Positions 34,801 to 44,110 of a DNA stretch of 64,000 bases are shown here, in pieces. Source of the stretch: Brachypodium distachyon. Its lineage: Eukaryota > Streptophyta > Magnoliopsida > Poales > Poaceae. Location of the stretch: positions 33,566,737-33,630,736 of the forward strand of contig NC_016133.3 of NCBI RefSeq assembly GCF_000005505.3. Reading direction: 5' to 3'. The stretch's first letter is position 1. Every line of letters begins with the position of its first letter. Position numbers and translations under genes: made by a program. The notes under the pieces are model-generated. The model was not told the DNA's origin. It worked only from the letters and a program-made list of their open reading frames with translations, and did not search any database.

Positions 34801-35180
34801 CACCTGGAGCTGGTACGCCTCCATGAGCGCGTGGCGGAACAGGCAGTACGGAAGCACCAACCCGGCGAGGATGAAGCGCACGAACACCCGGAAGTAGTTT
34901 TCCTAGTGGTCGGCGCCGGCGGGGAAGAAGACGGTCTCCCCATACTTGATGAAACGCGAGGCGACGGCGTGCCGGACCTTGTCCAGCGCCTCGCCGTTGT
35001 AGCCGGGCCAGAAGAAGGCGCACGTGGCCCTCAGCTCCCTCCTCTTTTGGTCCTTATCCGAGGCGGGCTTCTAGGGGGCCGTCTCGCTCTTGCCGGCTGC
35101 AGGCCTCTTGGATCCTTTCCCTTTCTTGGGAGTGGGGGGCGCCAGGAGGATCAGAGACAAAGGGGAAAAGCTGGGGGGCT
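31829..35180 (-). pseudogene. Antisense spliced gene of inner gypsy (Transposase_28-like plus coiled coil)
   Basis: Reading from about 35180 downwards, the N-terminal part has FFWPGYNGEALDKVRHAVAS, ENYFRVFVRFILAGLVLPYC and LHPTSLFLLAVFHFLCEGFV, comparable with the Transposase_28-like domain of the outer element. A long frame (33628-34668) follows. Two introns are suggested by donor/acceptor pairs on the minus strand: 33609 to about 33533, and about 33440 to 33368. The next part (32314-33351) is Ala/Glu/Lys-rich and looks coiled-coil. In-frame TAG codons lie at 35071-35073, 34903-34905, 34699-34701, 34681-34683 and 32314-32316. No intact start codon is present. Function unknown. Confidence 0.75.
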
Positions 35181-35211
35181 AAGTGTTTGCTCCCCAACAC
35201 AGCGGCGGGGT

Positions 35212-35217
35212 CTTATA
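35212..35217 (-). promoter_or_regulatory. TATA-like box of the inner element's antisense gene
   Basis: TATAAG on the minus strand, a few dozen bases before the antisense reading frame begins near 35180. Together with the box at 22296 it suggests that both antisense genes have a promoter of their own inside the element. Confidence 0.4.
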
Positions 35218-35485
35218 ACGCCCAGGCGCTGAGCAACGGTCGCATCCGCACCCAAAAGGGAGATAACGCAGGACGTGGCCTTAACCACCCGTGTTTAAGG
35301 GGGAGGTTAGGGCGGAAATCCCGCGCCCACTACTCTGCCCGTAACGGCAGAGTCCTTGAAGCAGCGCAGAAGCGGGGCCCCGAAGCGGCTCGAGACCCAC
35401 GCGTCGGTTAGGGGCGTAGCCCGGCAAACGACCAGGGAAGGATCTACCCGGGAACAGGCGTTGCCGGCCCACGCCTGGGGGCTAC

Positions 35486-35949
35486 TGTCGCACCAGTGGC
35501 ACCCAGGGTACAACCACTGCATGACGCGTGGGCCACCTTGCTTGTTCCCCGGAAGGATCGCACCACGGGCAGCTCCGCACAAGCTGCCCAGCAGGGCTAG
35601 CATGGCTGCGGGGGTTGCCTCGTAGGGTAGCAAGAGGAATCCCGCCTGGGCGCTTCCCGGCAAAGTTACTTGCCGGGAAGGGTGTTCCCGGGCGCAGGCG
35701 CCCGTTGCAGCAGCGAGACCAAGCGGGCAGGACAGCGGCGCCACGTGGTTACTCGGCGGGCTCCCTATGCGTAGGGTTTTACACCTCAGGATGGCCCGAA
35801 CTTGGGTAAAAAGTGTTCTCGTGTGCTTTGTGCTTTCGCGCCTCGCATTGGCCTCGCCGGCGATCGCCGGAGCGATCCCCGTCGCCCACTGCCGAACCAA
35901 AAAGGGGGGTGCCAATGCATCCCCGGTGTCTGAGCCCCATGCTACGACA
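35486..35949 (+). repeat. Inner gypsy 3' LTR, internally deleted
   Basis: 464 bp against 915 bp for the 5' LTR. The difference of 451 is accounted for by a 435-base deletion (junction 35770/35771, corresponding to 23953-24387) and a 16-base deletion. The lost part includes the TATA box and the (TTCGG)n run. Both outer ends are intact, so the deletion is internal and followed insertion or recombination between copies. Confidence 0.88.
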
Positions 35950-38658
35950 TCCGCTGATACCGAGGACCCTGATTTGGAGGATTTCATGCCGATCCCCCAT
36001 GCCGGCCCTCGCCGTACCGAATGTAAGGGTCTCTGATATTCTTTTGTAATCCTTTCAATATCTGTTAGCAAAGTATTCATACTTGCTTTATCCCGGAAGC
36101 AGCCGATTCGGGCGAGCCCGCCGCTGAGGCATCGGACGCAGCCGCCGCTACCGCGCCAACCCGCGAGAGACGCGCGGTCACGAAGAAACGCGCTGTCGAC
36201 AAGGATCTTTCGCAGAACGTGAAGCGGAACGAGACTGCGGCGCGTGGTCCTAAGCCCAAGCCCCTGATCATCGGGTAAGGCCCTTATCACCTCAACCTCT
36301 GGTGTCGGTTTCCTTCTTTATAATTATGCAAGAGACTAAGTTTTTTACTTCTGCAGGGAGGCTTTAACGGCCACGCAAGCTCGAACGTGTATTGCGTCCG
36401 AGATCCCGGCGCCTCCCTCTTCCCGCGTCGAGGTTTCAAACCTGGCCGCGGTGAAACTGAGACCGCCGCGGATCCGACATCCCCCGCCCGGGATGTTGGC
36501 CCAAGCGCTGACGCCACGGTCGTCGGCCAGACCGAGACTCCTGTGGCCGGGATCTCGGCAACCGAGGCTACTACCGAAGCTGCCCCTACCTCGGACGCAG
36601 TCGAGACGCCGATGAGCCACCAGCCTCGGAGACACCGCAACAGCCGGTGGCGGGTCCTCAAGAACCCCAAGGGCCACAGCCGACTCCGCCGCCACCCCGT
36701 CTCCGTCACGGCCAGAGGACGCCCAACTTGCTGCCGCACGGGCCAAGAAGGCCAAAGGCCCCGCTGCTGCAGCAGGGTCGGTAGCTCCGGGCTCCGCTGG
36801 CCTGCGACTTTCCGGCAGGCCGCAGGAGGTTCCCCCTCGGACGACCAGCGGGCACAGCTGGGGGTCGTTGGGCCAGTCCGTCATGGACTGAAACAACGCC
36901 CATCACTACGAGGTGACCTCCAGCAGCTTGCAGTCGGCGCGGCAGAGCCCCTTGGTGGGACCACCACCGGCAGCGACTCTGGAGTCAATTTCGACCCGGA
37001 TGTACCAAGCCAAGGGTGGCTTTGTTCGAGACCGGCTGAGCCACCGAGGTACGAATAACTTCTTAGAAAATTTTATCTCCTAAATTCAGCATAGTATCCA
37101 TATTCCTAGTCCCCGAGGTTTAGGGCGAGTAGAAAATAGTCGGCCTGAAGCTTATCTCAAAGAACTTCAAACACCTATTCCCCGAGATTCAGGCCGGGTT
37201 TAGAATAGCCGACCTGAAGCTTAAAAGACCTCAAACACTTATTCCTCGAGATTCGGGCCGGGTTTAGAATAGCCGGCCTGAAGCTTAAAATACTTCAAAC
37301 ACTTATTCCCCGAGATTCAGGCCTTAGTTTCCTGCTGCAGTAGATTTAACTGTGAATCACTGTTTTGCAGCTATGCATGAATAAGCGCACCGCCATCTTC
37401 AAGACTTTGCTAGCGAAGTACAAGAAGTTGGAGGTGGAGCACAAGGCGCTTAAAGCTGAGCGTGAAAGCCAAGGTAAGTATATTTTACCAGAAAAGAATC
37501 TCTGTCCGAGTATCAATGTTCTACAAGGACTAACACTTGCTCTTGTTAACAGCCGGGGACAACGCCCAAGTAGCGGAGCTACTGAAGCGCGTCGGTGAAG
37601 TCCAAGGTAACACGTCATTCCTATCCCGGGTTCCATTCATATTAGATGTCAGTCTCTGTAATATATGTCTGTTAAACAGATGAGAAAACTCGGCTGGCCG
37701 AGCAGCATCGGGAAGAGGTGACCCGGCTGCAGGCGCAGATCGCGGCGCAGGCCGAGGCGCACCGAATCAAGGTGAACCAACTCACCTCGACCCTCTCTTC
37801 CCAGGCCGATAAGAAGATCCGCCTGGAAAGCGAGATAAACAAGGGCAAAGACCTAGCTGCCCAGCTTGAGACCCGCGCTACTGCCACCGAGTTGGAGGAT
37901 GCCGAGAAGACCGCGCTATTCAAGGTCGTTCGGCGTGAACTCATCAAGATTGACAATATGCTGACTCAAATACCTCGTCCAATCACTTGTTTGAGTAGTA
38001 GCAATAATGTGCCAAGACTCACTGCTATTTTTCTGTCTCTGCCAGAGTTCTTCCCCACATCCCTCGAGCATGCCCAAGAGACGGTGAGGATCGCCTGTCG
38101 GAAGAGGGATCAGGCAGCAGCGGCGGGGGAGCCATGCGAGTACGACTTGGTGGACTACCTGGTGAGCATCGCGAGCTGGGTTAAACCACTCAAGTCGCTC
38201 GGTGTCAACATGCTGAACGCCGGCATCCAGGCCTTCCGCGCGCTGTGGCCGGGAGAAGAACCTCCTACGGAAATCCCGGATCTGGAGAAAAGTTTGCTGG
38301 AGACGGAGTCCCGGCTGAGCGACTGGCGGGAGTCGGCCGCGCGCATCGGTGCCGACGAGGCGTTGTCGTTCGTACTATCTTGGTACGACGGCATTAACCT
38401 CGACGTGCTGCAGTCGATGCGGGCCGACTCTCCCTACCTCACGGACTCGGAACTGGTCGCCAAACGCAAAGAGCGGGCTACTCCTTCATCCAGTATGCCG
38501 ATGTGCATACGTTTGTGGAAGGCTCGGTATCCGATGCTGAAGCCGGGATGAGCGATGGAAGCGAAGAAGTAGCGGACGAAGAAGCTACTGTGGAGTCGGC
38601 CTCCACCGTGGCGGATGCACCGAGTTCCGGCGGCAACAATCCTTCTGTATCTTCCTAA
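35950..38658 (+). pseudogene. Antisense gene of outer gypsy, 3' exons (coiled-coil part)
   Basis: Resumes the exon cut at 23651 and reads DTEDPDLEDFMPIPHAGPRR to a donor at 36022 (AAT|GTAAGG). Further exons appear as 36103-36274, 36357-37048, 37371-37473, 37553-37606 and 37680 onwards, each bounded by AG and GT. The last ones encode a heptad-like, Glu/Lys/Ala-rich helix (YKKLEVEHKALKAERESQ; LQAQIAAQAEAHRIKV) and end, after a frameshift near 38480, in an acidic Ser-rich tail with TAA at 38656-38658. Exon borders are from consensus only. An additional intron may lie at about 37965-38046. Confidence 0.7.
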
Positions 38659-39279
38659 TTTATTTAGAAAAAACTTTAGAAATATTAGATTCCTGGAATG
38701 CCGGGTGCATATGTAATGCGGAATACTTCTGTTTACCAAGTACCATGCTCTTAATTTAATTAAGTCTTTTGTTTATCGAATTACCGACCGAGTTCCCGAG
38801 TTCATTTTTTCTTTTAGTGAAATTGTACAACTTTGGTTCTTTTGTCTGCCTTCAAGACGTTCGACGTATGAATCGCAAAGTAATAAAACCACTCTTTCAA
38901 AAAAATTAACTCGATCAATTCGCTCGGAAGAAACCGAGTTAAGAAAAAGCCGAGTTAAAAAGAACGTGCATCTCGGATCGCTTTATTGCTTGTCCCCGTT
39001 ATCGCTTTTCATGTGTTCAGTTATTTTATACCCGTCTCTAGCTTGCCATGAAGCCGGGTTGCGGACAGCAGTGAAGTCATAGAGGGATGTTCAAAACCGA
39101 CACATTACTAAACCGATATAAGAGTACGCAACTGAGCCATGCCGACATACAAAAGATAATTGTAGCACAGCACTTAAATGACTATGTGAGTCCCCGAGTT
39201 TCTTTTAAGAACCCAGTGGATAATTTCATTGTCTTAAAACATTCAACCATAAGGAGAAAATTATACAAATACTCAGCTC
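38659..39279. other. Outer gypsy spacer between antisense gene and integrase
   Basis: An AT-richer non-coding stretch where the 3' ends of the two opposed transcription units converge. No open frame with a recognisable product was found. Confidence 0.45.
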
Positions 39280-40080
39280 TCAAGTATAGAACGGACGGAG
39301 CAAGGCTACGTTCCATGGCCTCTTGGTCTCCTCACCTGACCGGTCCATCCTTTTCGCCTTGGGATCTTGTGCATCTATAAGATAGTACGAATCATTGTGG
39401 AGCGCTTTGCTCACAATGAAGGGTCCTTCCCATGCAGGTGATAGTTTGTGCATGCCGGTTGTGCGCTGCACAAGTCGGATGACAAGATCTCCTTCCCGAA
39501 ACACTCACGGGCTGACCTTTCGGCTGTGATAACGCCTTAGGTGTTGTTGATAGATGGCCGACCGAGATAGAGTTAATTCCCGTGCTTCTTCGAGCAGGTC
39601 GACATCATTTTCTCGGGCCTCTTTTACCTCGGCCTCCGTATACATGGTTACTTGTGGAGAGTCATGTTCAATGTCGGCTGGTAAGACGGCTTCCGCCCCG
39701 TATACAAGGAAGAATAGCGTGTAGCCTGTAGAGCGATCGGGAGTCGTTCTGAGACTCCACATCACATCCGAGAGTTCATCCAGCCAGCATCCCAGAGTAC
39801 GCTCCAATGGTTCGATTAGCCGGGGTTTTATGCCGGCTAAAACCATGTCGTTTGCTTTTTCCACTTGCCCATTGGATTGAGGATGTGCTACTGAAGCGAC
39901 ATCCAGCCGGATTTTCTTTTCAGCACAGAATCGTGCGAAAGGTCCCTCCGCGAAGTTCGTTCCATTATCCGTGATGATACTGTGCGGGTACCCATATCTC
40001 AAGTTGATATCCTTCTTTGTCTCCTTAGCTGCCTGAAAGGCCACACTTCCATGGGGATTGGTCATAGCCGGCAGGCCAAT
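39280..40080 (-). pseudogene. Outer gypsy integrase, second half only
   Basis: The minus strand reads NLRYGYPHSIITDNGTNFAE, then HPQSNGQVEKAND and VYGAEAVLPADIEHDSP, so the second D and the E of the catalytic triad are present. After a stop the C-terminal domain follows (REGDLVIRLVQ ... WEGPFIV ... WNVALLRPFYT). The HHCC zinc finger and the first catalytic D are missing, because the sequence joins directly to the protease-proximal part at about 40070-40095. Confidence 0.85.
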
Positions 40081-40089
40081 TTGTGCCGT

Positions 40090-41010
40090 CTAAGCCATCG
40101 CAACAGCTTCTTGTAACTTCTTCTTCTCGCCAGCGATGACCAGTGACTCGGCCAAAGCAGACCCGGCCGCCGCACATTCCTTTGAGCATTTGTAGTTGCC
40201 AGTGATAGTTATGGTACCATTTGGTCCCGGCATCTTCATCTTCAGATAACCAATGTGTGTACTAGCCATGAACTTGGCGAGTGACGGCCTACCAAGTAGT
40301 GGATGGTACGGACTTCTAAGGTCTACCACCTCGAACACTAGATTTTCGGTCCGACAGTTCTCCCTGTTGCCGAATAAGACGTCCACTCGGATCTTGCCTA
40401 CCGGGGCACAACACACTCCCGGCACAATATCGTGAAAGTTAGTCCGGCTGGGCTCAAGCATGTTATCTGTAATGCCGAGCTTAAGCATCGTATCCCGGTA
40501 CAGGATAGTGATGCTGCTCCCATTATCAATAAGAACCCGAGTGAACTTGACATTAATGTCGGGCCCAATGAGCGTCGGGTCGACCACCAGGGCATATCCA
40601 CCAGGGTTGGGCATAACCTTGGATGGTCTGACCGGTTCCAATTGATCTCCTGCTCCGACCAATACATGAATTTTGGAACTGCCGGCAGCATTGACCTCCA
40701 TCTCTCGCCTGCGCTGACTTTGCTTGTCAGTGGGCTCAGTAATGAAAATCATGTAGCTCTGGTGATGCTCCTTGTACTCGTTTCTCCCGGCATACCTTGG
40801 GATTTCTTGTCCCTCCACCTGGTTGACTGCATTGTTTGCTTGAGGGGGTCCTTGGATTTGCGCGTTCGCGCCTGTGAGGGGTGGAGTTGGGGGTAACCGA
40901 CTTGCCTCGCCCTTCTCGGCCCGTTGCATCCAGCTGCATTGCCGCGTTGTGTGGTTCGCCGGCTTGTTGGGGTTAGTCGTGTGAAAACGACAAGGCTGAT
41001 CCAACATCAC
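40090..41010 (-). pseudogene. Outer gypsy gag end and aspartic protease
   Basis: The 306-residue frame starts with the end of gag, a Cys/His cluster (CRFHTTNPNKPANHTTRQC). It then encodes a protease with RVLIDNGSSITILYRDTMLK and HPLLGRPSLAKFMASTHIGY. It stops at 40090, where an RT would be expected. This open frame is the longest intact piece of the outer element's pol region. Confidence 0.82.
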
Positions 41011-43199
41011 CTCGAAAGTATACTTCGGCTTATCTTACCAGGGCTTCTTTTGTTCTCCCTTCTTGACCCACTGTTGATTTCCTGTTTTCTGACGCTCGCT
41101 AGAGCCGGCGTCAGGCTGGTCCTGAATTGCAGCGACATGGGCTGGCCTATCCGGTAATCCGGCCTGTCATCCCTTCTCTTGTTGCGATGATCTTGATGAC
41201 CATTCCTCCGGAATGCCCCAGCAGGATTGTATGTCGGCTGCTCCCTTTGTGGTTCTGCCGGCATCAGCGATGGCTGAGTCGGATCGCCAAGCGCGTACAT
41301 GTCGACGATCCTGATCATTTCAGATAGAGTGTTCGGCATCTTTCTTTGCAGCTTCTGCCACAGCATGTTGTCGTGCCGACATCCCTGGGCAAACCACGCT
41401 ATGGCTTGCGATTCCACTATCCCTTCACAGGAATTACGAAGATTGTTCCATCTTGTCAGGTAATCCCGGTCAGTCTCGTTGTCTCTTTGCTTGCACATGG
41501 ACAACTGTTGAGGACGATTCGGCCTCTTGTAAGTGCTAGTGAAATTGCTGACAAATGCTTCCTCAAAGTCTATCCAGCAATTGATGCTGCTTTCCGGCAA
41601 ATTGTTCAACCATATCCTTGCCGGTCCCACGAGCATCTGGGGTACATAACGTACTGCCCATCTGCGATTGCCGCCTGCCACGCTTACTGCTGTGACATAG
41701 TCTTCCAGCCAATCTTCCGGCTTAGTACTGTCGTCATACGTTCTTGTACCCCTGGGCAGTTGGAAACCCGGGGCTGGTCTCTCCCTCATGATCCGATGCG
41801 CGAAGCAACGCGGTCCCGGAAGGCCTTGCTCTTCCAGAAGCTCGGACAGATAAATTCTGTCAAGCCGATGTCGAGCATCCAGGGGCGATACCTGCCTGTT
41901 CCCAATTCAGCCTCCGAGCGGGCCGAGATTGTCGCGCTCTCGCCTGATATAACCCTCGTCAGCCGTGGCGGAGTATCCGTCATCGTAACGGTCATAACGG
42001 CGATCTTCAACTCGATACAGGGGGTTGCGCCCGACACCCTGCTGTCCCGCAGCGGTATTGGGTGCCGGACCCCGAGGTCGGTGCCCATGATCAAATGAGT
42101 AACACTCCTGCTGATCTCGGCGGTTGCCGCCGGGACGCAGACCACTTTGGTTGTCATCAACCCTTCTGACTATTTGTTTCTCGGCCAGGGCCGGGTCATA
42201 GCGTTCCAACTGCTTATCCCGACCAAAGTTAACGCTTTTGTCCCGTTTGCCACCAGGTGAGGATGCTTGCTTGTCAACCCGGCCACCAGCATCTGCCGCC
42301 GAGTGAATGACCTGAGATGCACCGGGTTTGCCGTGCATTCTCATGTATGTCTCATTCTGTTCGTTAGCTATTTGGAGCAGTTCTTTCACGTGCAGCTGCT
42401 GCTGCCGAAGTGCCTCTCCCGTAAGATTCGGCAACTCCTCAGCCGCAGCCTCGGCAGCCCTGAGATTTTTGACAAGGGTATTGTATTTCGGCTTCAGTGC
42501 CGAGGCAAAACTTTCCGACACAGCCAGCACACCCCTGCCATCTCTTGTCACCTCAGCATTCAAGTTCTTATCACGGTTACGCACCTCCCCAACTCTGCTA
42601 GGGTTAGTAAACGCAGTAGAACTGAGGCCATGAGCTTTGTTATACTCACAGAGCGAGATGTCGAGCTGTTGTCGGGCGTTGGCGACGTCGACAGCTTCCT
42701 TCAGCAGCTTCTGTCTCTCCAACTCCAACTCCGCCTGCAGCTGGGCCGGGTTAGCATTCGAAGCCACCGGCGCGGTCAGCCGCTCGATGGAGGCCTGGAT
42801 CTGAGTTGGCTTCGGCGGCAGAGCCAATGTGCCGGCTTGAGCGGCGATGTTCTCCGGCTTCTCCAAAGGGAGCTTCGCCGTTTTGCCGGACTTGGTTGGG
42901 ACCGCGCCACTTCCTACAGCATCCCTTCCCGCATCAGCGCCATGTGCCGTCACCATAACCTCCACACGGTCAGCAGGGCAGTCGACGTGCCGACCTCGAG
43001 CCGTGCAGATGGCGGGGGGATCTTCAGTCATCACCACCTGCTCTGGGTACCTGCAAGGGCTGTCAGTAGAAACATAGGCCTCATGCATGCCGAAATTGAT
43101 GAAGCGGCCTACACTGGGAAACGGTGTGCCGTTGAAGCAGCCCGCGTTGTTGTCGATGAAGCCCAAAGAGCCGAATCTCTGGACCAAACCGGAGACCAT
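41007..43199 (-). pseudogene. Outer gypsy gag
   Basis: The N-terminal part (41907-43199) is a long Ala/Gln/Arg-rich frame with coiled-coil character (LQAELELERQKLLKEAVDVA) and an Arg/Asp-rich end. It overlaps a stop and two frame changes near 41786-41907. The capsid domain (41007-41789) reads YDDSTKPEDWLEDYVTAV, then LVGPARIWLNNLPESSINCW and FVSNFTSTYKRPN, typical of Retrotrans_gag. The first ATG after the primer-binding site is at 43199. Confidence 0.8.
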
Positions 43200-43261
43200 G
43201 CGCTCTCTGATGACGAGGAAGCTTCCCGACTGGATCAAAACTCCAGCCAGCGCCGCTGCTG

Positions 43262-43280
43262 GCCCCACGGTGGGCACCAA
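43262..43280 (-). other. Outer gypsy primer-binding site
   Basis: On the minus strand TGGTGCCCACCGTGGGGCC follows the 5' LTR, a primer-binding site seen next to many plant gypsy LTRs. It fixes the orientation. Confidence 0.75.
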
Positions 43281-43281
43281 C

Positions 43282-44105
43282 TGTCGTGGTGGGGTCACCA
43301 CAGATGCCATAGGATGGCTTAACTTTGGGCCGATGGACGTAGGAGGATCCGAATGAGGGAGGACGTGAAGGGAAACATGCACAAAACACACGAGCACACA
43401 CAGATTTACCCAGGTTCGGAGCCCTCTTGTCGAGGTAAGACTCCTACTCTTACTTTGTTGTATCAGCCGAGATAGGCAAGCTCTACAATGGCGCTCCTTG
43501 AGCTGTATTCTTGAGGAAGAAGAAGAAGGGAAAACCCTAAATGCCTAAGTGCTCTCTCTCTAAGTGCTCTCTCTTTCTATCTATAGAGGGGTAAGATTCT
43601 ATTTATAAGCCGCCCATGTCACACTGATATGTGGGCCGAGTTTAACGTCATCTTCCTTTCTCCCCACGGGCACGCGGGTTGGTTCCCTCCAGGCAATACC
43701 GTAGGGGACAAGACAACTTTACTTTTTCCTGCCAGTCTGCAACGGGCACAGCTATCCTCTGCCGGCTTCCGTCAGAGATTCTCTTTCGATGCTTCTCTAG
43801 CGTGGTCACCTGACACCGGTACGCAGGTGCTGACCGCTTTTCTGAGATGATGATGGCTTTACATTACTTCGCACCGCGTGATCAGGATAAAACCGTTGAG
43901 AGATCTCGGCGATAGCCGAGATCAAAGTGCTCATCCTTATACTGCAAACTTATAAAACAATATAGTTATGCCAGCATACGCTCGGGATGCCGGCTTAGTG
44001 TTAGTTTAACTTTACGATGCCGGCATACATAACTATGCCGGCTTTGTTTCCGTCATCTCGGTTAGAGTTGTGTCGCCATGACACTACCCGGGGTCATCCC
44101 CGACA
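43282..44105 (-). repeat. Outer gypsy 5' LTR
   Basis: 824 bp, aligning end to end with 20899-21744 apart from scattered substitutions and one CTCTCT-rich unit. It contains a perfect TTTACCCAGGTTCGG at 43405-43419 and the TATAAATA-type promoter box on the minus strand near 43600. Confidence 0.9.
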
Positions 44106-44110
44106 CGTGG

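Larger units (their letters stand above)
23652..35949 (+). mobile_element. Inner Ty3-gypsy retrotransposon, nested
   Basis: LTRs at 23652-24566 and 35486-35949 both start TGTCGCACCAGTGGCACCCAG and end ACAACA or ACGACA. Flanking pentamers TCTGC (23647-23651) and TCCGC (35950-35954) differ by one transition, so this is one insertion event. Gag, protease, RT, RNase H and integrase follow in gypsy order on the plus strand. A spliced antisense gene then lies between integrase and the 3' LTR. Every coding region has frameshifts or TAG stops. It is inserted in an exon of the outer element's antisense gene, in opposite orientation to the outer element. Confidence 0.93.
20899..44105 (-). mobile_element. 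Outer Ty3-gypsy retrotransposon, RT-deleted, host of a nested element
   Basis: LTRs at 20899-21744 and 43282-44105 start TGTCGTGGTGG and end CCCGACA on the plus strand. They are flanked by perfect CGTGG duplications (20894-20898 and 44106-44110). The primer-binding site is next to the right LTR, so the element runs on the minus strand. Without the nested insertion it is about 10.9 kb. It encodes gag and an aspartic protease, then jumps straight to the second half of integrase. RT, RNase H, and the zinc finger and first catalytic aspartate of integrase are missing. Between integrase and the 3' LTR lies a multi-exon gene on the opposite strand with a Transposase_28-like domain, the layout known from Tat-lineage (RIRE2/Retand-like) gypsy elements. 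It cannot move on its own. Confidence 0.92.

Noticed and set aside
41346..42098. 250-codon plus-strand frame
   Set aside because: Shadow of the gag capsid region on the minus strand.
43262..43280. tRNA gene candidate at the primer-binding site
   Set aside because: Only the 3' end of a tRNA complement is present, as expected for a retrotransposon primer site.
42267..43322. 351-codon plus-strand frame over outer gypsy gag
   Set aside because: The opposite strand carries a consistent gag frame next to the primer-binding site, and the plus frame has no recognisable domain.
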